DNA from: Halictus rubicundus | Lineage: Eukaryota; Arthropoda; Insecta; Hymenoptera; Halictidae | NCBI RefSeq assembly: GCF_050948215.1 | Contig: NW_027488695.1 | Coordinates: 248,001 to 312,000 of the forward strand | Direction of reading: 5' to 3' | Length of the DNA: 64,000 nt | Shown: piece by piece, positions 1 through 14,965 of the stretch | Layout: every line of letters starts with the position of its first letter | Position numbering within the stretch: position 1 is the stretch's first letter | Position numbers and translations under genes: made by a program | The notes under the pieces: generated by a model | What the model was told of the DNA's origin: nothing | What the model saw: only the letters and a program-made list of their open reading frames with translations | Database searches by the model: none

Positions 1-3000
1 ATGGACGGTTTCTAACAATATATATCATGACCCCAAACTCGCTACTACTATTATTTACCGAGTTATTAGCAAATAATGGAGGGATGTACTACTCCGTCGG
101 ACGTTGGACGAAAACTTTTCTAAGTCCCACCGCTAAGAGGAAACTTTTTCCGTATCGGTCCTAGACGATTTTCGACGTGATATCACTGTAATATAGACGG
201 TTTCTAACAATATATAACATAACAACAAACTCGCTACTACTATTATTTACCGAGTTATTAGCAAATAATGGACGGATGTACTACTCAGTCGACAAAACTC
301 TGGAAATTTTTCTAAGTCCCACCGCTAAGAGGAAACTTTTCCGTATCGGTCCTAGACGATTTTTGACGTGATATCACTGTAATATAGACGGTTTCTAACA
401 ATATATATCATGACCCCAAACTCGCTACTACTATTATTTACCGAGTTATTAACAAATAATGGACGGATGTACTACTCCGTCGGACGTTGGACGAAAATTT
501 TTCTAAGTCCCACCGCTAAGAGGAAACTTTTTCCGTATCGGTCCTAGACGATTTTCGACGTGATATCACTGTAATATAGACGGTTTCTAACAATATATAA
601 CATAACAACAAACTCGCTACTACTATTATTTACCGAGTTATTAGCAAATAATGGACGGATGTACTACTCCGTCGGACGTTGGACGAAAATTTTTCTAAGT
701 CCCACCGCTAAAAGGAAACTTTTTCCGTATCGGTCCTAGACGATTTTCGACGTGATATCACTGTAATATAGACGCTTTCTAACAATATATATCATGACCC
801 CAAACTCGCTACTACTATTATTTACCGAGTTATTAGCAAATAATGGACGGATGTACTACTCCATCGGTCGTTGGACGAACATTTTTCTAAGCCCCACCGC
901 TAAGAGGAAACTTTTTCCGTATCGGTCCTAGGCGAGTTTCGACGTGATATCACTGTAATATAGACGGTTTCTAACAATATATATCATAACACCAAACTCG
1001 CTACTACTATTATTTACCGAGTTATTAGCTAATAATGGACGGATGTACTACTCCGTCGGACGTTGGACGAAAACTTTTCTAAGTCCCACCGCTAAGAGGA
1101 AACTTTTTCCGTATCGGTCCTAGACGATTTTCGACGTGATATCACTGTAATATAGACGGTTTCTAACAATATATAACATAACAACAAACTCGCTACTACT
1201 ATTATTTACCGAGTTATTAGCAAATAATGGACGGATGTACTACTCAGTCGACAAAACTCTGGAAATTTTTCTAAGTCCCACCGCTAAGAGGAAACTTTTC
1301 CGTATCGGTCCTAGACGATTTTTGACGTGATATCACTGTAATATAGACGGTTTCTAACAATATATATCATGACCCCAAACTCGCTACTACTATTATTTAC
1401 CGAGTTATTAACAAATAATGGACGGATGTACTACTCCGTCGGACGTTGGACGAAAATTTTTCTAAGTCCCACCGCTAAGAGGAAACTTTTTCCGTATCGG
1501 TCCTAGACGATTTTTGACGTGATATCACTGTAATATAGACGGTTTCTAACAATATATATCATAACACCAAACTCGCTACTACTATTATTTAGCGAGTTAT
1601 TAGCTAATAATGGACGGATGTACTACTCCGTCGGTCGTTGTACGAACACTTTTCTAAGCCCCACCGCTAAGAGGAAACTTTTTCCGTATCGGTCCTAGAC
1701 GATTTTCGACGTGATATCACTGTAATATAGACGGTTTCTAACAATATATAACATAACACCAAACTCGCTACTACTATTATTTACCGAGTTATTAGCAAAT
1801 AATGGACGGATGTACTACTCCGTCGGACGTTGGACGAAAATTTTTCTAAGCCCCACCCCTAAGAGGAAACTTTTTCCGTATCGGTCCTAGACGATTTTCG
1901 ACGTGATATCACTGTAATATAGACGGTTTCTAACAATATATATCATGACACCAAACTCGCTACTACTATTATTTACCGAGTTATTAGCAAATAATGGACG
2001 GATGTACTACTCCGTCGGACGTTGGACGAAAACTTTTCTAAGTCCCACCGCTAAGAGGAAACTTTTTCCGTATCGGTCCTAGACGATTTTCGACGTGATA
2101 TCACTGTTATATGGACGGTTTCTAACAATATATATCATGACCCCAAACTCGCTACTACTATTATTTACCGAGTTATTAGCAAATAATGGACGGATGTACT
2201 ACTCCGTCGGACGTTGGACGAAAACTTTTCTAAGCCCCACCCCTAAGAGGAAACTTTTTCCGTATCGGTCCTAGGCGAGTTTCGACGTGATATCACTGTA
2301 ATATAGACGGTTTCTAACAATATATATCATAACACCAAACTCGCTACTACTATTATTTACCGAGTTATTAGCTAATAATGGACGGATGTACTACTCCGTC
2401 GGACGTTGGACGAAAATTTTTCTAAGTCCCACCGCTAAGAGGAAACTTTTTCCGTATCGGTCCTAGGCGAGTTTCGACGTGATATCACTGTAATATAGAC
2501 GGTTTCTAACAATATATATCATAACACCAATCTCGCTACTACTATTATTTACCCAGTTATTAGCAAATAATGGACGGATGTACTACTACGTCGGACGTTG
2601 GACGAAAATTTTTCTAAGTCCCACCGCTAAGAGGAAACTTTTTCCGTATCGGTCCTACACGATTTTCGACGTGATATCACTGTAATATAGACGGTTTCTA
2701 ACAATATATATCATAACACCAAACTCGCTACTACTATTATTTACCGAGTTATTAGCTAATAATGGACGGATGTACTACTCCGTCGACAAAACTCTGGAAA
2801 TTTTTCTAAGCCCCACCGCTAAGAGGAAACTTTTTCCGTATCGGTCCTAGACGATTTTTGACGTGATATCACTGTAATATAGACGGTTTCTAACAATATA
2901 TATCATAACACCAAACTCGCTACTACTATTATTTACCGAGTTATTAGCTAATAATGGACGGATGTACTACTCCGTCGGTCGTTGGACGAACATTTTTCTA

Positions 3001-4041
3001 AGCCCCACCGCTAAGAGGAAACTTTTTCCGTATCGGTCCTAGACGATTTTTGACGTGATATCACTGTAATATAGACGGTTTCTAACAATATATATCATAA
3101 CACCAAACTCGCTACTACTATTATTTACCGAGTTATTAGCAAATAATGGACGGATGTACTACTCCGTCGACAAAACTCTGGAAATTTTTCTAAGTCCCAC
3201 CGCTAAGAGGAAACTTTTTCCGTATCGGTCCTACACGATTTTCGACGTGATATCACTGTAATATAGACGGTTTCTAACAATATATATCATAACAACAAAC
3301 TCGCTACTACTATTATTTACCCAGTTATTAGCAAATAATGGACGGATGTACTACTCCGTCAACAAAACTCTGGAAATTTTTCTAAGTCCCACAGCTAAGA
3401 GGAAACTTTTTCCGTATCGGTCCTAGACGATTTTCGACGTGATATCACTGTAATATAGACGGTTTCTAACAATATATATCATGACACCAAACTCGCTACT
3501 ACTATTATTTACCGAGTTATTAGCAAATAATGGACGGATGTACTACTCCGTCGGACGTTGGACGAACATTTTTCTAAGCCCCACCGTTAAGAGGAAACTT
3601 TTTCCGTATCGGTCCTAGACGATTTTCGACGTGATATCACTGTAATATAGACGGTTTCTAACAATATATATCATGACACCAAACTCGCTACTACTATTAT
3701 TTACCGAGTTATTAGCAAATAATGGACAGATGTACTACTCCGTCGGACGTTGGACGAACATTTTTCTAAGTCCCACCGCTAAGAGGAAACTTTTTCCGTA
3801 TCGGTCCTAGACGATTTTCGACCCGATATCACTGTAATACAGACGGTTTCTAACAATATATATCATAACACCACACTCGCTACTACTATTATTTACCGAG
3901 TTATTAGCAAATAATGGACGGATGTACTACTCCGTCGACAAAACTCTGGAAATTTTTCTAAGTCCCACCGCTAAGAGGAAACTTTTTCCGTATCGTTCCT
4001 AGACGATTTTCGACCCGATATCACTGTAATACAGACGGTTT

Positions 4042-7000
4042 CTAACAATATATATCATAACACCAAACTCGCTACTACTATTATTTACCCAGTTATTAGC
4101 AAATAATGGACGGATGTACTACTCCGTCGACAAAACTCTGGAAATTTTTCTAAGTCCCACCGCTAAGAGGAAACTTTTTCCGTATCGGTCCTAGACGATT
4201 TTCGACGTGATATCACTGTAATATAGACCGTTTCTAACAATATATATCATAACACCAAACTCGCTACTACTATTATTTACCGAGTTATTAGCTAATAATG
4301 GACGGATGTACTACTCCGTCGGACGTTGTACGAACACTTTTCTAAGCCCCACCGCTAAAAGGAAACTTTTTCCGTATCGGTCCTAGACGACTTTCGACGT
4401 GATATCACTGTAATATAGACGGTTTCTAACAATATATAACATAACAACAAACTCGCTACTACTATTATTTACCGAGTTATTAGCAAATAATGGACGGATG
4501 TACTACTCCGTCGACAAAACTCTGGAAATTTTTCTAAGTCCCACCGCTAAGAGGAAACTTTTCCGTATCGGTCCTAGACGATTTTTGACGTGATATCACT
4601 GTAATATAGACGGTTTCTAACAATATATATCATAACACCAAACTCGCTACTACTATTATTTACCGAGTTATTAGCTAATAATGGACGGATGTACTACTCC
4701 GTCGGACGTTGGACGAAAACTTTTCTAAGTCCCACCGCTAAGAGGAAACTTTTTCCGTATCGGTCCTAGACGATTTTCGACGTGATATCACTGTTATATG
4801 GACGGTTTCTAACAATATATATCATGACCAAAAACTCGCTACTACTATTATTTACCGAGTTATTAGCAAATAATGGAGGGATGTACTACTCCGTCGGACG
4901 TTGGACGAAAACTTTTCTAAGTCCCACCGCTAAGAGGAAACTTTTTCCGTATCGGTCCTAGACGATTTTCGACGTGATATCACTGTAATATAGACGGTTT
5001 CTAACAATATATAACATAACAACAAACTCGCTACTACTATTATTTACCGAGTTATTAGCAAATAATGGACGGATGTACTACTCCGTCGACAAAACTCTGG
5101 AAATTTTTCTAAGTCCCACCGCTAAGAGGAAACTTTTCCGTATCGGTCCTAGACGATTTTTGACGTGATATCACTGTAATATAGACGGTTTCTAACAATA
5201 TATATCATAACACCAAACTCGCTACTACTATTATTTACCGAGTTATTAGCTAATAATGGACGGATGTACTACTCCGTCGGTCGTTGTACGAACACTTTTC
5301 TAAGCCCCACCGCTAAGAGGAAACTTTTTCCGTATCGGTCCTAGACGATTTTCGACGTGATATCACTGTAATATAGACGGTTTCTAACAATATATAACAT
5401 AACACCAAACTCGCTACTACTATTATTTACCGAGTTATTAGCAAATAATGGACGGATGTACTACTCCGTCGGTCGTTGTACGAACACTTTTCTAAGCCCC
5501 ACCGCTAAGAGGAAACTTTTCCGTATCGGTCCTAGACGATTTTTGACGTGATATCACTGTAATATAGACGGTTTCTAACAATATATATCATAACACCAAA
5601 CTCGCTACTACTATTATTTACCGAGTTATTAGCAAATAATGGACGGATGTACTACTCCGTCGACAAAACTCTGGAAATTTTTCTAAGTCCCACCGCTAAG
5701 AGGAAACTTTTCCGTATCGGTCCTAGACGATTTTTGACGTGATATCACTGTAATATAGACGGTTTCTAACAATATATATCATGACCCCAAACTCGCTACT
5801 ACTATTATTTACCGAGTTATTAACAAATAATGGACGGATGTACTACTCCGTCGGACGTTGGACGAAAATTTTTCTAAGTCCCACCGCTAAGAGGAAACTT
5901 TTCCGTATCGGTCCTAGACGATTTTTGACGTGATATCACTGTAATATAGACGGTTTCTAACAATATATATCATAACACCAAACTCGCTACTACTATTATT
6001 TACCGAGTTATTAGCTAATAATGGACGGATGTACTACTCCGTCGGTCGTTGTACGAACACTTTTCTAAGCCCCACCGCTAAGAGGAAACTTTTTCCGTAT
6101 CGGTCCTAGACGATTTTCGACGTGATATCACTGTAATATAGACGGTTTCTAACAATATATAACATAACACCAAACTCGCTACTACTATTATTTACCGAGT
6201 TATTAGCAAATAATGGACGGATGTACTACTCCGTCGGTCGTTGTACGAACACTTTTCTAAGCCCCACCGCTAAGAGGAAACTTTTTCCGTATCGGTCCTA
6301 GACGATTTTCGACGTGATATCACTGTAATATAGACGGTTTCTAACAATATATATCATAACACCAAACTCGCTACTACTATTATTTACCGAGTTATTAGCA
6401 AATAATGGACGGATGTACTACTACGTCGACAAAACTCTGGAAATTTTTCTAAGTCCCACCGCTAAGAGGAAACTTTTTCCGTATCGGTCCTACACGATTT
6501 TCGACGTGACATCACTGTAATATAGACGGTTTCTAACAATATATATCATAACACCAAACTCGCTACTACTATTATTTACCGAGTTATTAGCAAATAATGG
6601 ACGGATGTACTACTCCGCCGACAAAACTCTGGAAATTTTTCTAAGTCCCACCGCTAAGAGGAAACTTTTCCGTATCGGTCCTAGACGATTTTCGACGTGA
6701 TATCACTGTAATATAGACGGTTTCTAACAATATATAACATAACAACAAACTCGCTACTACTATTATTTACCGAGTTATTAGCAAATAATGGACGGATGTA
6801 CTACTCCGTCGGACGTTGGACGAAAATTTTTCTAAGCCCCACCCCTAAGAGGAAACTTTTTCCGTATCGGTCCTAGGCGAGTTTCGACGTGATATCACTG
6901 TAATATAGACGGTTTCTAACAATATATATCATAACACCAAACTCGCTACTACTATTATTTACCCAGTTATTAGCAAATAATGGACGGATGTACTACTCCG

Positions 7001-10000
7001 TCGGTCGTTGGACGAACATTTTTCTAAGCCCCACCGCTAAGAGGAAACTTTTTCCGTATCGGTCCTAGGCGAGTTTCGACGTGATATCACTGTAATATAG
7101 ACGGTTTCTAACAATATATATCATAACACCAAACTCGCTACTACTATTATTTACCGAGTTATTAGCAAATAATGGACGGATGTACTACTCCGTCGGACGT
7201 TGGACGAACATTTTTCTAAGTCCCACCGCTAAGAGGAAACTTTTCCGTATCGGTCCTAGACGATTTTCGACCCGATATCACTGTAATACAGACGGTTTCT
7301 AACAATATATATCATAACACCACACTCGCTACTACTATTATTTACCGAGTTATTAGCAAATAATGGACGGATGTACTACTCCGTCGACAAAACTCTGGAA
7401 ATTTTTCTAAGTCCCACCGCTAAGAGGAAACTTTTTCCGTATCGGTCCTAGACGATTTTCGACGTGATATCACTGTAATATAGACCGTTTCTAACAATAT
7501 ATATCATAACACCAAACTCGCTACTACTATTATTTACCGAGTTATTAGCTAATAATGGACGGATGTACTACTCCGTCGGACGTTGTACGAACACTTTTCT
7601 AAGCCCCACCGCTAAAAGGAAACTTTTTCCGTATCGGTCCTAGACGACTTTCGACGTGATATCACTGTAATATAGACGGTTTCTAACAATATATAACACA
7701 ACAACAAACTCGCTACTACTATTATTTACCGAGTTATTAGCAAATAATGGACGGATGTACTACTCCGTCGACAAAACTCTGGAAATTTTTCTAAGTCCCA
7801 CCGCTAAGAGGAAACTTTTCCGTATCGGTCCTAGACGATTTTTGACGTGATATCACTGTAATATAGACGGTTTCTAACAATATATATCATAACACCAAAC
7901 TCGCTACTACTATTATTTACCGAGTTATTAGCTAATAATGGACGGATGTACTACTCCGTCGGACGTTGGACGAAAACTTTTCTAAGTCCCACCGCTAAGA
8001 GGAAACTTTTTCCGTATCGGTCCTAGACGATTTTCGACGTGATATCACTGTTATATGGACGGTTTCTAACAATATATATCATGACCCCAAACTCGCTACT
8101 ACTATTATTTACCGAGTTATTAGCAAATAATGGAGGGATGTACTACTCCGTCGGACGTTGGACGAAAACTTTTCTAAGTCCCACCGCTAAGAGGAAACTT
8201 TTTCCGTATCGGTCCTAGACGATTTTCGACGTGATATCACTGTAATATAGACGGTTTCTAACAATATATAACATAACAACAAACTCGCTACTACTATTAT
8301 TTACCGAGTTATTAGCAAATAATGGACGGATGTACTACTCCGTCGACAAAACTCTGGAAATTTTTCTAAGTCCCACCGCTAAGAGGAAACTTTTCCGTAT
8401 CGGTCCTAGACGATTTTTGACGTGATATCACTGTAATATAGACGGTTTCTAACAATATATATCATAACACCAAACTCGCTACTACTATTATTTACCGAGT
8501 TATTAGCTAATAATGGACGGATGTACTACTCCGTCGGTCGTTGTACGAACACTTTTCTAAGCCCCACCGCTAAGAGGAAACTTTTTCCGTATCGGTCCTA
8601 GACGATTTTCGACGTGATATCACTGTAATATAGACGGTTTCTAACAATATATAACATAACACCAAACTCGCTACTACTATTATTTACCGAGTTATTAGCA
8701 AATAATGGACGGATGTACTACTCCGTCGGTCGTTGTACGAACACTTTTCTAAGCCCCACCGCTAAGAGGAAACTTTTCCGTATCGGTCCTAGACGATTTT
8801 TGACGTGATATCACTGTAATATAGACGGTTTCTAACAATATATATCATAACACCAAACTCGCTACTACTATTATTTACCGAGTTATTAGCAAATAATGGA
8901 CGGATGTACTACTCCGTCGACAAAACTCTGGAAATTTTTCTAAGTCCCACCGCTAAGAGGAAACTTTTCCGTATCGGTCCTAGACGATTTTTGACGTGAT
9001 ATCACTGTAATATAGACGGTTTCTAACAATATATATCATGACCCCAAACTCGCTACTACTATTATTTACCGAGTTATTAACAAATAATGGACGGATGTAC
9101 TACTCCGTCGGACGTTGGACGAAAATTTTTCTAAGTCCCACCGCTAAGAGGAAACTTTTCCGTATCGGTCCTAGACGATTTTTGACGTGATATCACTGTA
9201 ATATAGACGGTTTCTAACAATATATATCATAACACCAAACTCGCTACTACTATTATTTACCGAGTTATTAGCTAATAATGGACGGATGTACTACTCCGTC
9301 GGTCGTTGTACGAACACTTTTCTAAGCCCCACCGCTAAGAGGAAACTTTTTCCGTATCGGTCCTAGACGATTTTCGACGTGATATCACTGTAATATAGAC
9401 GGTTTCTAACAATATATAACATAACACCAAACTCGCTACTACTATTATTTACCGAGTTATTAGCAAATAATGGACGGATGTACTACTCCGTCGGTCGTTG
9501 TACGAACACTTTTCTAAGCCCCACCGCTAAGAGGAAACTTTTTCCGTATCGGTCCTAGACGATTTTCGACGTGATATCACTGTAATATAGACGGTTTCTA
9601 ACAATATATATCATAACACCAAACTCGCTACTACTATTATTTACCGAGTTATTAGCAAATAATGGACGGATGTACTACTCCGTCGACAAAACTCTGGAAA
9701 TTTTTCTAAGTCCCACCGCTAAGAGGAAACTTTTTCCGTATCGGTCCTACACGATTTTCGACGTGACATCACTGTAATATAGACGGTTTCTAACAATATA
9801 TATCATAACACCAAACTCGCTACTACTATTATTTACCGAGTTATTAGCAAATAATGGACGGATGTACTACTCCGCCGACAAAACTCTGGAAATTTTTCTA
9901 AGTCCCACCGCTAAGAGGAAACTTTTCCGTATCGGTCCTAGACGATTTTCGACGTGATATCACTGTAATATAGACGGTTTCTAACAATATATAACATAAC

Positions 10001-10257
10001 AACAAACTCGCTACTACTATTATTTACCGAGTTATTAGCAAATAATGGACGGATGTACTACTCCGTCGGACGTTGGACGAAAATTTTTCTAAGCCCCACC
10101 CCTAAGAGGAAACTTTTTCCGTATCGGTCCTAGGCGAGTTTCGACGTGATATCACTGTAATATAGACGGTTTCTAACAATATATATCATAACACCAAACT
10201 CGCTACTACTATTATTTACCCAGTTATTAGCAAATAATGGACGGATGTACTACTCCG
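4042..10257. repeat. Higher-order repeat A, 17-monomer period
   Basis: Sequence from about 4042 to 7000 recurs 3257 bp downstream (about 7299 to 10257). That is 17 monomers, several of them 191 bp long. Matching private variants include ATAGACCG (4223 and 7480), TAATGGAGGG (4872 and 8129) and TTATATGGAC (4794 and 8051). The pair stops matching at 7001/10258. Just upstream, the second copy lacks one monomer relative to the first (the offset becomes 3449), as expected of unequal exchange. Boundaries are read by eye and are accurate to roughly one monomer. Confidence 0.8.
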
Positions 10258-12851
10258 TCGACAAAACTCTGGAAAATTTTCTAAGTCCCACCGCTAAGAG
10301 GAAACTTTTTCCGTATCGGTCCTAGACGATTTTCGACGTGATATCACTGTAATATAGACGGCTTCTAACAATATATATCATGACCCCAAACTCGCTACTA
10401 CTATTATTTACCGAGTTATTAGCAAATAATGGAGGGATGTACTACTCCGTCGGACGTTGGACGAAAACTTTTCTAAGTCCCACCGCTAAGAGGAAACTTT
10501 TTCCGTATCGGTCCTAGGCGAGTTTCGACGTGATATCACTGTAATATAGACGGTTTCTAACAATATATATCATAACACCAATCTCGCTACTACTATTATT
10601 TACCCAGTTATTAGCAAATAATGGACGGATGTACTACTACGTCGGACGTTGGACGAAAATTTTTCTAAGTCCCACCGCTAAGAGGAAACTTTTTCCGTAT
10701 CGGTCCTACACGATTTTCGACGTGATATCACTGTAATATAGACGGTTTCTAACAATATATATCATAACACCAAACTCGCTACTACTATTATTTACCGAGT
10801 TATTAGCTAATAATGGACGGATGTACTACTCCGTCGACAAAACTCTGGAAATTTTTCTAAGCCCCACCGCTAAGAGGAAACTTTTTCCGTATCGGTCCTA
10901 GACGATTTTTGACGTGATATCACTGTAATATAGACGGTTTCTAACAATATATATCATAACACCAATCCCGCTACTACTATTATTTACCGAGTTATTAGCT
11001 AATAATGGACGGATGTACTACTCCGTCGGTCGTTGGACGAACATTTTTCTAAGCCCCACCGCTAAGAGGAAACTTTTTCCGTATCGGTCCTAGACGATTT
11101 TTGACGTGATATCACTGTAATATAGACGGTTTCTAACAATATATATCATGACACCAAACTCGCTACTACTATTATTTACCGAGTTATTAGCAAATAATGG
11201 ACGGATGTACTACTCCGTCGGACGTTGGACGAACATTTTTCTAAGCCCCACCGTTAAGAGGAAACTTTTTCCGTATCGGTCCTAGACGATTTTCGACGTG
11301 ATATCACTGTAATATAGACGGTTTCTAACAATATATATCATGACACCAAACTCGCTACTACTATTATTTACCGAGTTATTAGCAAATAATGGACGGATGT
11401 ACTACTCCGTCGGACGTTGGACGAACATTTTTCTAAGTCCCACCGCTAAGAGGAAACTTTTTCCGTATCGGTCCTAGACGATTTTCGACGTGATATCACT
11501 GTAATATAGACGGTTTCTAACAATATATGTCATGACCCCAAACTCGCTACTACTATTATTTACCGAGTTATTAGCAAATAATGGACGGATGTACTACTCC
11601 GTCGACAAAACTCTGGAAATTTTTCTAAGTCCCACCGCTAAGAGGAAACTTTTTCCGTATCGTTCCTAGACGATTTTCGACCCGATATCACTGTAATACA
11701 GACGGTTTCTAACAATATATATCATAACACCAAACTCGCTACTACTATTATTTACCCAGTTATTAGCAAATAATGGACGGATGTACTACTCCGTCGACAA
11801 AACTCTGGAAATTTTTCTAAGTCCCACCGCTAAGAGGAAACTTTTTCCGTATCGGTCCTAGACGATTTTCGACGTGATATCACTGTAATATAGACGGTTT
11901 CTAACAATATATGTCATGACCCCAAACTCGCTACTACTATTATTTACCGAGTTATTAGCAAATAATGGACGGATGTACTACTCCGTCGACAAAACTCTGG
12001 AAATTTTTCTAAGTCCCACCGCTAAGAGGAAACTTTTTCCGTATCGGTCCTAGACGATTTTCGACGTGATATCACTGTAATATAGACGCTTTCTAACAAT
12101 ATATATCATAACACCAAACTCGCTACTACTATTATTTACCGAGTTATTAGCAAATAATGGACGGATGTACTACTCCGTCGGACGTTGGACGAACATTTTT
12201 CTAAGCCCCACCGTTAAGAGGAAACTTTTTCCGTATCGGTCCTAGACGATTTTCGACGTGATATCACTGTAATATAGACGGTTTCTAACAATATATATCA
12301 TGACACCAAACTCGCTACTACTATTATTTACCGAGTTATTAGCAAATAATGGACGGATGTACTACTCCGTCGGACGTTGGACGAACATTTTTCTAAGTCC
12401 CACCGCTAAGAGGAAACTTTTTCCGTATCGGTCCTAGACGATTTTCGACGTGATATCACTGTAATATAGACGGTTTCTAACAATATATGTCATGACCCCA
12501 AACTCGCTACTACTATTATTTACCGAGTTATTAGCAAATAATGGACGGATGTACTACTCCGTCAACAAAACTCTGGAAATTTTTCTAAGTCCCACCGCTA
12601 AGAGGAAACTTTTCCGTATCGGTCCTAGACGATTTTTGACGTGATATCACTGTAATATAGACGGTTTCTAACAATATATATCATAACACCAAACTCGCTA
12701 CTACTATTATTTACCGAGTTATTAGCTAATAATGGACGGATGTACTACTCCGTCGGACGTTGTACGAAAATTTTTCAAAGTCCCACCGCTAAAAGGAAAC
12801 TTTTTCCGTATCGGTCCTAGACGATTTTCGACGTGATATCACTGTAATATA

Positions 12852-14965
12852 GACGCTTTCTAACAATATATATCATGACCCCAAACTCGCTACTACTATT
12901 ATTTACCGAGTTATTAGCAAATAATGGACGGATGTACTACTCCGTCGGTCGTTGGACGAACATTTTTCTAAGCCCCACCGCTAAGAGGAAACTTTTTCCG
13001 TATCGGTCCTAGGCGAGTTTCGACGTGATATCACTGTAATATAGACAGTTTCTAACAATATATATCATAACACCAAACTCGCTACTACTATTATTTACCG
13101 AGTTATTAGCTAATAATGGACGGATGTACTACTCCGTCGGTCGTTGGACGAACATTTTTCTAAGCCCCACCGCTAAGAGGAAACTTTTTCCGTATCGGTC
13201 CTAGGCGAGTTTCGACGTGATATCACTGTAATATAGACGGTTTCTAACAATATATATCATAACACCAAACTCGCTACTACTATTATTTACCGAGTTATTA
13301 GCAAATAATGGACGGATGTACTACTCCGTCGACAAAACTCTGGAAATTTTTCTAAGTCCCACCGCTAAGAGGAAACTTTTTCCGTATCGGTCCTAGACGA
13401 TTTTCGACGTGATATCACTGTAATATAGACGGTTTCTAACAATATATGTCATGACCCCAAACTCGCTACTACTATTATTTACCGAGTTATTAGCAAATAA
13501 TGGACGGATGTACTACTCCGTCGACAAAACTCTGGAAATTTTTCTAAGTCCCACCGCTAAGAGGAAACTTTTTCCGTATCGTTCCTAGACGATTTTCGAC
13601 CCGATATCACTGTAATACAGACGGTTTCTAACAATATATATCATAACACCAAACTCGCTACTACTATTATTTACCCAGTTATTAGCAAATAATGGACGGA
13701 TGTACTACTCCGTCGACAAAACTCTGGAAATTTTTCTAAGTCCCACCGCTAAGAGGAAACTTTTTCCGTATCGGTCCTAGACGATTTTCGACGTGATATC
13801 ACTGTAATATAGACGCTTTCTAACAATATATATCATGACCCCAAACTCGCTACTACTATTATTTACCGAGTTATTAGCAAATAATGGACGGATGTACTAC
13901 TCCGTCGGTCGTTGGACGAACATTTTTCTAAGCCCCACCGCTAAGAGGAAACTTTTTCCGTCTCGGTCCTAGGCGAGTTTCGACGTGATATCACTGTAAT
14001 ATAGACAGTTTCTAACAATATATATCATAACACCAAACTCGCTACTACTATTATTTACCGAGTTATTAGCTAATAATGGACGGATGTACTACTCCGTCGG
14101 TCGTTGGACGAACATTTTTCTAAGCCCCACCGCTAAGAGGAAACTTTTTCCGTATCGGTCCTAGGCGAGTTTCGACGTGATATCACTGTAATATAGACGG
14201 TTTCTAACAATATATATCATAACACCAAACTCGCTACTACTATTATTTACCGAGTTATTAGCAAATAATGGACGGATGTACTACTCCGTCGACAAAACTC
14301 TGGAAATTTTTCTAAGTCCCACCGCTAAGAGGAAACTTTTTCCGTATCGGTCCTAGACGATTTTCGACGTGATATCACTGTAATATAGACGGTTTCTAAC
14401 AATATATGTCATGACCCCAAACTCGCTACTACTATTATTTACCGAGTTATTAGCAAATAATGGACGGATGTACTACTCCGTCGACAAAACTCTGGAAATT
14501 TTTCTAAGTCCCACCGCTAAGAGGAAACTTTTTCCGTATCGTTCCTAGACGATTTTCGACCCGATATCACTGTAATACAGACGGTTTCTAACAATATATA
14601 TCATAACACCAAACTCGCTACTACTATTATTTACCCAGTTATTAGCAAATAATGGACGGATGTACTACTCCGTCGACAAAACTCTGGAAATTTTTCTAAG
14701 TCCCACCGCTAAGAGGAAACTTTTTCCGTATCGGTCCTAGACGATTTTCGACGTGATATCACTGTAATATAGACGCTTTCTAACAATATATATCATGACC
14801 CCAAACTCGCTACTACTATTATTTACCGAGTTATTAGCAAATAATGGACGGATGTACTACTCCGTCGGTCGTTGGACGAACATTTTTCTAAGCCCCACCG
14901 CTAAGAGGAAACTTTTTCCGTCTCGGTCCTAGGCGAGTTTCGACGTGATATCACTGTAATATAGA
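12852..14965. repeat. Higher-order repeat B, 5-monomer (960-bp) block
   Basis: A five-monomer block starting with the variant GACGCTTTCTAAC at 12852 repeats at 13812 and again at 14772, exact steps of 960 bp. The private variant ATAGACAGTT at 13041 and 14001 confirms the period. The third copy is abandoned after about one monomer, at 14966. Copies two and three share a CCGTCTCGG variant that copy one lacks, so the latest duplication involved copy two. Confidence 0.88.
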
